A DNA stretch of 64,000 nt, taken from assembly GCA_961205875.1 (NCBI GenBank), contig OY540810.1, forward strand, positions 33,046,001 to 33,110,000. Direction: 5' to 3'. Each line of letters opens with the position of its first letter. Positions within the stretch are counted from its first letter, which is position 1. Below the pieces are notes generated by a model that was not told where the DNA came from, did no database searches, and saw only the letters and a list, made by a program, of their open reading frames with translations. Of the stretch, positions 39,701-51,700 are shown piece after piece. This DNA comes from Sialis fuliginosa (Eukaryota; Arthropoda; Insecta; Megaloptera; Sialidae). Position numbers and translations under genes: made by a program.

Positions 39701-42700
39701 GTAGTTGTTTCAGCCTCTTCCTGTAATATTCTTACAGGAATAGTTACAGGATTATCTAAGAAACTAATTTCTTTTACATGTAATTTGGGATCTTGTTCGA
39801 GTACTTTGATTTTCACGAGAGGAATGTTTTCTGTAATAAGTTGTTTAAGCGTAGGTAAAGTCTGTGCTTCTGTTGATGCGGTTTTGGTTGTATCAATTGT
39901 TGTTCCCTCTGTAGTATTATGATTGGTTGTTGTTGTTGCAGGGGTGGTTGGTTCTGTACTGGATGTCGTTGCTATTGTTGGTTGTGTCGGTTCGTTGTTC
40001 TTAAATAATCCTTCCAGTGATAACGTCGACGTTTCAGTATTTAACACTTCGGGCACTCCAGCTATTGCATTAGAAACTCTTGAATAAGAGTCAATAACAA
40101 TTTTTCTCGGTTCTTTTTCATTGAGTAAAAATTCCTGTTCTATAGGTAATAGTGGGAAGAAAGTAATACGGGGAGGATTTGTTTGACTGAATATATCAAA
40201 CTCTGTAGTTTTAGTTACCGCTTTCAATGTTGAAGAATCGGTATTCGGACTAGAAGCTGTTGATAGTTTTTTAACGATACTTTCCGTTCGCGGAGAGTCA
40301 GATGTTATTAAAATTTCTGTTGTTTTAGTTTTTGATGGACTCGAACTATCTGTATCTATATTCGGAATTACACTAGATGATCTTTCGTTATCATTGAACA
40401 GTTCTCCACCCACAATCTTAATAACAGTTAATCTATTGACTTCACCTAGTTTATCGAATTTATCGACTTTTGGATCAAACACTATTTTCATTTCACTTGC
40501 ATTCGATTTCATATGTTCATCTGTAATACTGACTTCTCCTGTAATTCTATTTACTTCTACTAATTTTTCCAGTTTTCTATTACCGAAAATTTCATTTTCT
40601 GTATCGTTTTCCTTTTGCGTTGAGCTTTGCAGATGAGGAGTTGTCTCAGATGGTACATAGATTGGGAATGATGTAGTTGTTTCTCCTTCTTTACTCATAT
40701 TGTAATGTCGTGTTATTCCCGTTACACCATTCAGGGATATTTTGGATGCAGATGACTCGGTCGTATCCCCCTCAATCTCAGCAAATATATGGTAAAGTAA
40801 AGAAGAAGTTGTTTGATCTGTCGTGCCTGGAGTAGTGCTATCTTCTTCGGAAGTTGGTTTTTCTGTTGATGTTGTAGATGAGGCACCAACAGGGATATTT
40901 TTCCTTCTGGGTGTGAACAGTGCTTGCTTTCTCGAATTATCAGGCCTATTTACGGCAGAAAAGCGAGAGGAAGGACTTTCAGTAGTAGGTTTGCTTGTTC
41001 TAAAACGGGGTTGGTAACGACGTGTAGTTGTTGTTTGACCAGATGATTTAAAGTATGGTCGGTTTATAACTCGAGTAGGAGTAGAAGGTCGAGGTGTACT
41101 TTTAGATGTTTCTACTTCTAGGTCAGTCTCATAATCTGGTGTTTCTTCCAAAGCATCTTCCTCGTCATTATCATTGGAATCATCTAATTTTTCTTCTTCT
41201 TTGTCTTCAACTTCTTTGTCCTCAACTTCTTTGTCCTCAACTTCTATGTTACCCTCATCGTTATCATCCTTATCATCCTCATTATTATTATCATCATTAT
41301 CATTATCATCATCTTCTTCATCAGCATCTTTTTCTTTGTTTAATTCTAAGTCTAAATTCTTATTTTTTTCGATTACTTCTTCTTCAATTGGTGTTCTAAC
41401 TGTAGATGGTCGAGTGAAACTGGGACGGAATGATGCTCTCGAAAAACTTTCGTTACTTTCGGTAGTTCTTAATGTTGATGTTTGTCTAAAACCACCGGGT
41501 CTATTACGCCCATAAGGTCTCCTCCTTGTACTTACAGTAGATTCAGTGGTACTACTACCTGTTGTAAATGGTCGTCTTGGTCTGTATGAACCCGGACGTC
41601 TTGTAATTTTTCTGATAGCTTTTGTAGTTGATTCTGTTGATTTAACAGTGCTACTTGTTGTTGTTTCTGTTTCATTTTGCTGGACGGTTTCTTTATCTAA
41701 TAATCCTAACTCTGTACTGTTTTCATTTTCGTTAATTTCAGTTTCAATTGTAGTGGATTCTGTAACTGATTCATATTTAGATGTTTCAGCTGAAGTTGAT
41801 TTTTTAATATCCATTCTATCAATTTCTGAAGTTAATTTATAATCATCTAAACTTTCAGTACTAGTACTGCTAATTTCATCTAAACTTACAGTCGTAGAAA
41901 CCGGCTTTGTTCGTTTTTTCTTAATAATTATTCGCTTCCTATTAGAACTTGGTGTTGTTTGAACCGTTGGTTCATTTGTAACTTTAGTTGTTATCAAATC
42001 TTCTTCAGAATATATCTGTTCAGTTGTGGTTGTGGTTCGACGTTTAGGAATTCTCAAAACTACTCTCTTTCTTGGTGTTGAAATCGTTGTTTCAGACGTT
42101 TGTTTGATGTTGTCAGTTATATTTTCTTCATCTAGATCTGTTATGTTATCAATAGTTGTTTTACCTATCGTTTCATCTTCTTCATTGTCTGCTGTTTTAG
42201 TTTCATCCAAAATATTTCGCCCATTCTCTGTAAAGGGTTTTCCTCGATTTGTTGGCCTTCTTCTCCTTATAGTTTCAATTTTCGTATCATTTTTTTCTTC
42301 TAAAACGTTTTCATCTTCAACTCTAGTTCCACGAGGATTATATAAGCTTCTACTTCCTCCTCTTGATGTAGTTCTTTGATTTTTAGTTATATCATTTGTA
42401 TTAGTTTCAATGGAATTTCTATTTCCAAATCTACGTGTCGGGAATCTTCTAGTTTTTGTCGTTCTTGTAGTTTCTGTTGTTATTATTGACGGACTGGGTG
42501 TTAAAGTAGAAGTTTTAAAATCATCATAATGTTCATCGACGAGTACAGATATATGCTCTGAGTCTTCTTCTGATAAACCTTCAGTTATTGGTTGGTACGG
42601 AGTAGAACTAGTGAACACAGGGTGACTATTGGGTAAAATTCGATACCCATTTGGGGACTTTCTCTCTTGTACTCTATTGTTATTTCCACCAACTGCAAAT

Positions 42701-45700
42701 TTAGCTATTAATGTTTTGTATATTTTAGTTGTTATATCCGGTTCGTTTGTTGTCAAATCATCTGCAGTTAAAACATCGGAGTCAGAGTTTGGAAATCGAT
42801 TATCGTTTCTGTTAGTTATATCAAAATATTCTTCTGTGTATGTTCTTGGCGTTGGTCTTCTATAAGAACTTCTAGTATCAACAGTAGATGATTCAAACGT
42901 CACAGGTGAAGTTTGTTGAATATTTTGTGTTGATGTTCTTTGTCTGGTAGGATAAATTCGTCTTGAATTTCCACCAATTTTTTGACCTCGTTGCAACTCA
43001 AAATCAAATGCTGTCAATGACGATAAATCATCAAACCCTGAACTCGGTCTATATTTCCTTTCCCTTTGTTGTTGTGGTTCTTCATTATTATCTGTCTTAT
43101 GTTGATTATAATTAGGATTATTTCTACGCACTGGCCTTTCTGTTTCTACATTATCAAACGCTTCTTCTTGCTCTTCAGGATTTTCAATAGGCCTTCTACG
43201 TATATACTTTCGTTGATTACCGGTTTGAGTACGCGAAACGTTAGGATCACTGTTTGTTTCTATATTTCTTACCTGGTCATTATTTTGATAAGGTCTACGA
43301 CGTACAATAGTTTGTCGCGGACGATATCTAGGTGTTTCTTCATTAACTTCACTTTCGTCTATATTTTGGGCTGGTCTAGCCCTATTGATTGCTGTATATT
43401 GAACTTCTGCTGGTATTTGATTAGTTAAAGATCCATTGGGAACTCTAAAACGTGAATTACCTCTTCGTACGTTTGTGCTAGAAATGACGTCATTCTCGTC
43501 GGGTTCTTCAAAGTTGCTACCAGCAAGCCGTGTCCCTAAACCTACACCCGGCTTCCGCAACCTAACAGCATTAAAATCACCACTACCTGCACGTAAACTC
43601 ACCTTGTCAGTTGTTGATTTCACGTCGTTTGTTTCAGTGGTTGTTGATTTAACACTTGACGGCCTCGTTCGCTTGTTAAAAGCAAACGGCCTAGGCTGTA
43701 ATAGAACTGGGGTTGTTCTAGTTATGTCAGATGTTGAGGGAGTTGCTGATTCGGTAGGTGTTGCTATTTCAACACCTACAGTTGTTTCGACTTCCGCAAC
43801 ATTTAAAAGAGGCTTGAGAAGGTCATCGATGATTGTCGATGTGTCAAATTTCTCAGGCTGTGGAAGGGAAACAGGAGACTGAATAGCGACGTTCAGATAC
43901 TCTTTGGCTTCTGTCGATGTTCTTTCGAATACAGGAGTCACTGAAGTATACTTTGTTGATGGACTTGTGATATCGGTTAATAATGTTGATGGGTCACTTA
44001 TCTCTGTGGCAATCGGTGTTGTTTCTGCAGTTTCTGTAGTGGTTCCTCTAGAACGTTGAATATTGATGTATCTAAAAAAATGTATTGATAATTTATTTGA
44101 ATTTAATTTATTTATACATTGTTACATTCATATAAAGAAATATATACCTAGATGTAGATGTTTCCTCAGTTGTTGGTCTTGTTCGTCGAATAGTAACATA
44201 TTCTGGTGTTGCAGTAGCTCGTACAGTCTTTGTTGTGATGTCATCATCTGATTCATTAGATATATCATCAACTTCTTGTTGACTTAGAAGATGACTAAAA
44301 AAGTTATTTAATAAGTATCTTATATATTTTTAACAGTGGCGTAGTAACGAGGGGGTTTAGGGACGAAACCTCCCGAAATATTCAGTGTTCTAAAAATACG
44401 TATGTTTTGATAAAACATCAGATCAAAATACCTTCAAAAAATAGAACTCATATGTATTTCCCCCTCTCGAAATTTTTTCTTACTACGCCATTGATTTATA
44501 ATATGCATGTATGTAAATAATAAAATAATTACCTTGAAACTTCTTCCAAATTTTCAGAAGGTAATTTTGGTCGTCTAATTGTAACATACTGCGGTTTTTG
44601 AGCAGGTTCATATCTTTGTCTACTTGTAATTTCTTCTGCTTCTAATTTTGCCTCATCTTCTGGTGAGGGATCAGGAGACTGGGGCCTACAACAAAAAGTT
44701 TTAATATAACATTAAAAAATTTTAAAATGCTAATTGTAAAACAGTATATTATATTAAACAGTAACACGTACCTTGATCTACTAATAGTAACATATTGAGG
44801 TTTTGATTGAACTTCTACTGTTGACTCTAAACCTTCATTTTGAGGACCGGGTCTGCTATTTCTATTAATTGACGAATATCTAAAAATATAATTGTTATAT
44901 TTAATAAATAAAAAATAAACTATACATATACGGACACAATTTCAGAATAAATCTACAATTTACTTACTTCTTTGATGATTCACGTAATGACGGTTTAGAA
45001 GTAAAACTAACTAACTTAGATGTAGCTCTACCATTCAAAACTCGTTCGTATAAACTACGACTAATAGTTGGAGGTGTTGTGTTGACACTACTGCTTCCTG
45101 TTGAGCTTATACCTTGTTCTTGTAATTGCAGTTGTTTTTCTAGCTCTTCAATTCCTCCTGTGAATATTAATAATAATAATCAATTAAATATCTGCAACGC
45201 ATTTCTTTAAATGAATTAACGTAGTGAATGTACTTACCAACTTTCTTAATTAGATCAATCAATTCCTTAATTACTCTTGGATCTTCTTCAGAATCAAATA
45301 AGTTGTCATCATCTCTATTTGATTCGATTTCGTCATCGTCGTATTCGTAATCCTCCTATTTTTAATAAACAATTTAGATATTATATTTGAATTAAAATAA
45401 CTATACTATAATCAAATGCCATATAATTCGAAAAAGTAATTGCGATAGCTCAAAGTTTAATTAATAATATATTAGATGTATACAATACTTTCTTCTTTAG
45501 TTATAAGTTTGACCAATGTTTCTTCACATAATGCAGAATTTGTAAATAAATATTTTCAGTGCAATATTTGACGTTAGTCAAATTTATAATCTAGTAACAA
45601 ATTAATATTTCTACATCAGTCCACTTTTGAAAAATATTGAGATAAGTAGAGAAAAATAATTATTAATAAAAATTTGATAATTTTCACTATTCATATGGTA

Positions 45701-48700
45701 ACAAAAAGTAAGATTGTGTTTCATATCACTAATAATTGTTTATATTAAGTCCGTTTATCTATAAATATTTTCTGTACAATTTTAGTTTACCACAAAAGTA
45801 ATTTTGTAACAAACAAATATTCAGGTGATGAAATACATATATGTATGAATGTTTAACATGTAGTAATACCTCAGGTGCTTCAGTGGTGGAGGTGGCGGAG
45901 TATCTGAAAGTAGTTCTACTTGTTGCAGCAGTTATCCTTGGTGGAACCCGGGCCGTTGTTCGAGCCGGTGTAGTTGTGCTGGGAGGTGCTGGAGATGTAG
46001 TAGTTGTCGTGGTAGTCGTTGATTTTTTCTTGTTGCAGAGCACATTTCTTGTGTAATCACAAGAATCGGCTGCCTTGTTGAAGTAAAGGCCTGGAAAAAT
46101 GAAAATGTTCAATTTGCATTTCTAGTGACAAATAGCTAAAAGATTATCTAACTAGCGTTTGTGAAACCCTATTTGAACACATAAGTATTGTGTTATTTAA
46201 ACAAGCCATATAATTTACGACATCTTATGTGTACCTATGCATATTTATTGCGACTCTTCTTTTTAAATTTGTTGTAACATACGATTATGTAGGTTTGATT
46301 TTTGTTAATATTAAGGAAATTAATAGTATTTGTTAAATAAAAGATGTATAATTACCAGAAGGACAGGTAAATTGATGTGCCACAATACCCAAATCAGATG
46401 GGCCACTGCTCAAACACCAGAAATATTTTTTACAGTCACGAGGATGTGGGTAGAATCCTTCTTCTTCACATTTGAAATCTGTAATAATTAAAATAAGGTT
46501 ATAGTTTTAGAAAACATAGTAATTATAATTCATTTTAGCAGCTATTATCATTAGAATGTAAAAAAGTGGCTAAAAATATAACAGTTACGCAGAATTCTGC
46601 ACCAACCTTTTATAGGTGCATTTTATCGATAATTCAAGCAATTTTTTACAAAAATTTCGTTCAATTTTATTCGATATTCTTGAAAATGATTATATTATAG
46701 AACGATGAAAATCGATCATAAAATCAGAAGTAATTATTCTCACCACTTCCTGGATCTGGTGTGGTGGGTGGTTCCGGAGTATTATACGCGGGGGTAGCCA
46801 CACTCTTCGGCGTAGTTGTTGTGGTAGTTGTCGTCGTCCTTCTTCCAGATGGTCTTCTCTTATTTCCACCTCGTTTCCTGGTATCTTCTTGAGCTGATGC
46901 CGCAGGGGTCCTTCTGCGAGATGACGGTCTTTCTTCTTCCTCGTCGTCAACTCTGTTCTGATTACGACTTGTGTATCCTTGTCTCCCGCCACTGTTAATT
47001 GTTCTTCCAATGGCGTTAGATGATGTTTGTCGATTTCGTGATCTGGAGCGTGTTTTTGATCTTGATACGGACGATATTTGGTTGTCGGATGTTCTGTGGA
47101 TGTATAATTATACGTAATGAAATATTACTTTAAAATATATATCCTTATGAATACCAGTAGAAGTTTTATTTATTGATATTTCTAATTATAATCTAATAAT
47201 TTTTTTTTTAAAGTGAAGTACCAATTTGCAACAGCTGCAAAAAATTTTATTGTGGAAATAGCTCCCAATATTTTATAATTTTTTTTTCGTAACTGTACCA
47301 GAAGGATAACTTATTTAAAAAAAAGAATGTTTTTTCTCATTTTTATTATGATCCTATGAGCTTCTAAATTTTTCGTGAATGGGTTTCAACTACCAAAATA
47401 ACATTTTTGGGCAGATGAAATTGACCAAACCGTTTAAAAGTTATTAATTTTTTTCGGATTTTAAAAAAATAATTATTACTATAAAATGGGTGAATACTTT
47501 GAGCTGAAAATTTACCCAGATGTTACTCATATGGGTAACTAATCAGGTAAAAAAACGAGCCTGATACGAGCGAGGGCAGATTACCGATTCTTATTCAGCT
47601 AGGCCGTTTAATAAAAATATTTATAAATAAAATATTATAAATGTATAATGTTATATGCAAATTTAAATATACATATATGAACTTCTATAGATATCGTATA
47701 AATATTTATTTATCTAGTTAATTTCTATTTAATAGACTAGCAACTACGTGACTAAAATATATATATTTTTAAATGAGACATACATAAACAACTTTTGTCT
47801 TGGTGATTAATTAGAATTACCCATTTTTGTTTTCCATAAAGAAGTTATTTTTTAAATATCTCTTCATAAATTTAACGTTCAATTGTTTATCTGACAATAT
47901 ACTGATACATTGTTTATTAATTTCATCGACCTTCTAACTCCAAATGAAAACTCGTTCAATCTCAGTTTTATAATTGTTGGTACAAATCCCATATGTCATA
48001 TTTTGTAGAAAGTATTTTATTTTCAATAAGAATATTAAAAATACAAACCCCAAGCTCTGAAGAAGAGCTTCTTTGGCAGCTTCAATAAGTGGGTAAGGTC
48101 TGTCGTGACAGTTACCGCGGAAGTCGTCGTTGTCGAGAGCCCAGAACATGATACCTCCTAGCCTATGCTCTGCTACATATTCAGCCTTGCGTCTAACTGC
48201 TTCGGCGTCATCATACCCAACCCATTGGGTGTCGCTGTAAGTATAAGGACCCATAGCGCGAGGGTTTGGATGCACTACCTGCCATTCATTAGGAGTGGAT
48301 TTTAGCCTCTCGCAGATCTAAAAATAATATGGGAACATTATTAGTAACAATATATTAAGTTCGTTTTAAATTATGTTTACCTCATAATAAGCCAAGTATC
48401 CTTTTTCTCTTGTAGCATCTCCCATTTCTCCAGGACCATCAGCAGGTGAACCAATTTCCGTCGCATCAGGATTAAGTAAAGTGTAAGATCTTCCATATGT
48501 TGGGATTCCAAGGACCAGTTTATCTCTATCAGCTCCAGATTCTAAGTAATGTTTTATTGTGTGATCCTGAAAAAAATTAACACAATTTTCATCAACACCA
48601 AACTTATTACCTTCATACATGAATAATATAGCTCAATTGTGAAATACTTTTAGATCTCTAGACATTAGAAAATAACAACAAAAGAGTAAATTAGAAAGAC

Positions 48701-51700
48701 ATGTTAAAAATATGAAATTTCTCAAAAATTAAAAATATGAAGTGATTTTATGTACTTACAATGTTAAGATCCACATCATAATTATATTCATTATCTTCTT
48801 CTAAAGGATAAAGAGGCGCATGATGGTTGACGCTTGGCTCAAATGCAGAATGATAATCGTAACTCAAAATATTCATCCAGTCCAAATATCTGAAACATGA
48901 AAGTAATATGTTTACAAGGAAAATATGTTTTCAAAAATTTTAAACTAAATCAAATTTTAATTAAAGTTCAAGATTGAGCAAACAAAAAATATAAAATAGT
49001 TTGCTCAATAAACAAACATATCAAAAATTAAATCTTCGTTAATGCAATTCTAACTCTATTTCTATTAATCATAATATTAAAGTATCGATAAAATCATTAT
49101 TCAATTTGTCATATTTGAATAAATACTAGGTCAATTTAATTTATATAAGATAACAATACGTGGACATACCTGTTAAGTTTTGGAATGTCATATCCTTTAT
49201 CAATATATTCAATACCCGCAGGAACAGCCATTGTCAACAGTAGTCGAGGTCGACCTGTTTTTTCGGACTCTCTTTCGAATTCTTCTCGAAGTTCCTAAAA
49301 AAATAAATTATTGAATTAACGATACTAATTGTTAGGTGTTTATAACAATAGAATTTTTAAGAGATGTGTTTTTGCTGAGGGTAACGATATCAACAATAAT
49401 TATATTTAACGTATTTCACGGAAAATTAAAAAATATAAAGAGAAAGTCTAAATTTTCTAAATAAATAAAAAAGATCATAAGAATCTCTGATCATAATTCT
49501 TAAATGATCACTATCTGTGAATAAAGATACATTCAACATTAAAATCAATAATTTTAATATTGCGAGTGTAATCCCTACACTAGCAATGTTTATATTGATT
49601 TTATTTTGCCGATATTTTTGCTCACAAGTGGTGAATTATTTCAGGATTTTGAACGAATTTGGTTTACTCTTGTTTTTTTTTTTAATTTTCCGAGTAATTG
49701 TTGCTCTCCGATAAATACTATAAGTTCAATTTTGATCATATTTTCCATCATGGATATTACAATGAAAAGTTTAAAAAATGTTTACTTGAAAATTATGATG
49801 AATAATTGTTTATTTTAGTTTCAAGTTAAAAAAGTTAATAAAAACTGCGGAAGCATTTTCAGTAGGTACATTTATTTAAAAATATTTAATTATTTATAAA
49901 AAGTAAAAAGATTGAGTATCAAATTTTCAAATAAAAAAAAAACAGATGTAATTTTATTCTCTATATGTATGTGAAGGAAAACTACTGACAATAAGCCGGA
50001 TGACAAAAAATAATATTTCCTGTATTAAATAGCATGCTTGTGATGTGTTTCAAGCCACAATATCATTTTTGTTTATTTTTATACATTTATCATTTTAGTA
50101 TTAGATCATAGTATTTAATTAAAGTAATTTATTTTATTTGATAAATCACTAATAAGAAAATTATAGATTGTAAAAATTCTATAAATCGACCAACAATGTT
50201 TACTAAAAAGAACTGTTGCTTATGGAATAGTCCATGCTGTGGAAGCTAAAACGGTTTTTATTAAGTACAGTTTTGCTACTTACAGGATTTGTTACAAATG
50301 TGGTTTAGAATAATATCCTAAGTTTCCGATTGGTTCAGTAGTTTTTGAGTTATTTAATGTATATTACACACTAATTTAAATAAAATTTAAAAAAACTATT
50401 TTATGATGATCTTACGTATCTTTTATTTCCAAAAAAATGCTTATTTCTGCAGAAAATAAAGGTTTAATCACAAAACTTGACCCTTTTAAAACTAATTTTG
50501 AATTTGACGCCAAAACGCTCGCAGGTGTCATGGCGCATTTTTGACGTCACACCTATGTAAACACTCCTTGTCAACTATAATAAATCCTTGTTCCATCGCT
50601 AATGTTTCTCGGTTTTACTTTTGGTAACACAAAACTGAGAAAATTGATAATTTAAAACCACAAAATAATTTATAAACAGTGCAGATATTAATGAAACAAA
50701 AATGACGTTTACGTAGCCGTGGCGTCATCCACTCTGACTGGTGTTTTATCAAACATGGCGAATTGCTGTTTTTTACGTTTTTATTTTAACAAAAATCATA
50801 TTAATCTCGCTATTAATATAAAAATAAATACATTTTTTAATCTTTTTAACTTATTTCATTATTTAAAATCATAATTTCAGTGATACTTTGTTATTGGCAT
50901 CATGCCTATTAATTAACTCTACCTAGATAAAAGGAAACTTATTTTTGTATCTTTTACTGCTAATCTAGAAAACTACTGAACTGATTTTAATGCGATTTTT
51001 ATAATACCTGAACAAGTTGTGCATAATTATCACGATCACGAGGTTTTCCACCATCTCTGTAGGCTGGATATTCCCAGTCGAGATCTAGACCATCGAAGTG
51101 GTTGATGCGCAAGAACTTGACGGCATTACGCACGAACTGCGCACGTCTGTCTGCGCTAGCCACCAGTGGAGAAAACCGGGTCGAACCTTCGTTCCATCCT
51201 CCAACAGCGAGAAGCGTCTTCAGCTGTTTGTTGTATGTTTTTAGTCCGGTGAACTTGGCGTAACCGCCTGGTAAAAATATATAATTTTTGTAGAACAAAT
51301 ATAATAATGTATACCTGGAATGTCGGTTCGAAGAATTACATAGACAAAATGTTGTGAGTGTTCAATTATCAATTTTTTTAAATTAATTAAAACTACGAAA
51401 CCCTAAATAGGAGTTGATGACCTTAAATCAAACGTGAGTAAGAGCCGACATGAGTAATTAGTCTAAATACCTAAGATTAACATCAAAAGACAAAAAAAAT
51501 TGTATAAAACATAGTAGCCATTGAATAAAAAATTCTATAATTTACGGTTTGAATATTTGATTAATTTACCTGGAAGTTTGAAAATATAATTTTACACGAT
51601 TTTCTCAGTAACTACTAAACGGATTTCATCGCGGTATTTACTAATGGATAGGTTAGATTTAGGTGTATAATTTATGAATATTTTGTGTTATCATGAAGTC

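Noticed and set aside
39614-43882. Many plus-strand open frames opposite the giant chitinase exon
   Set aside because: They are antisense shadows of a long, low-complexity coding exon; Thr and Arg codons read backwards give Val/Ser/Leu-rich frames without domains.
45841-46056. Plus-strand frame rich in Val and Ala
   Set aside because: It is the reverse of the Thr/Pro linker after the first CBM14.
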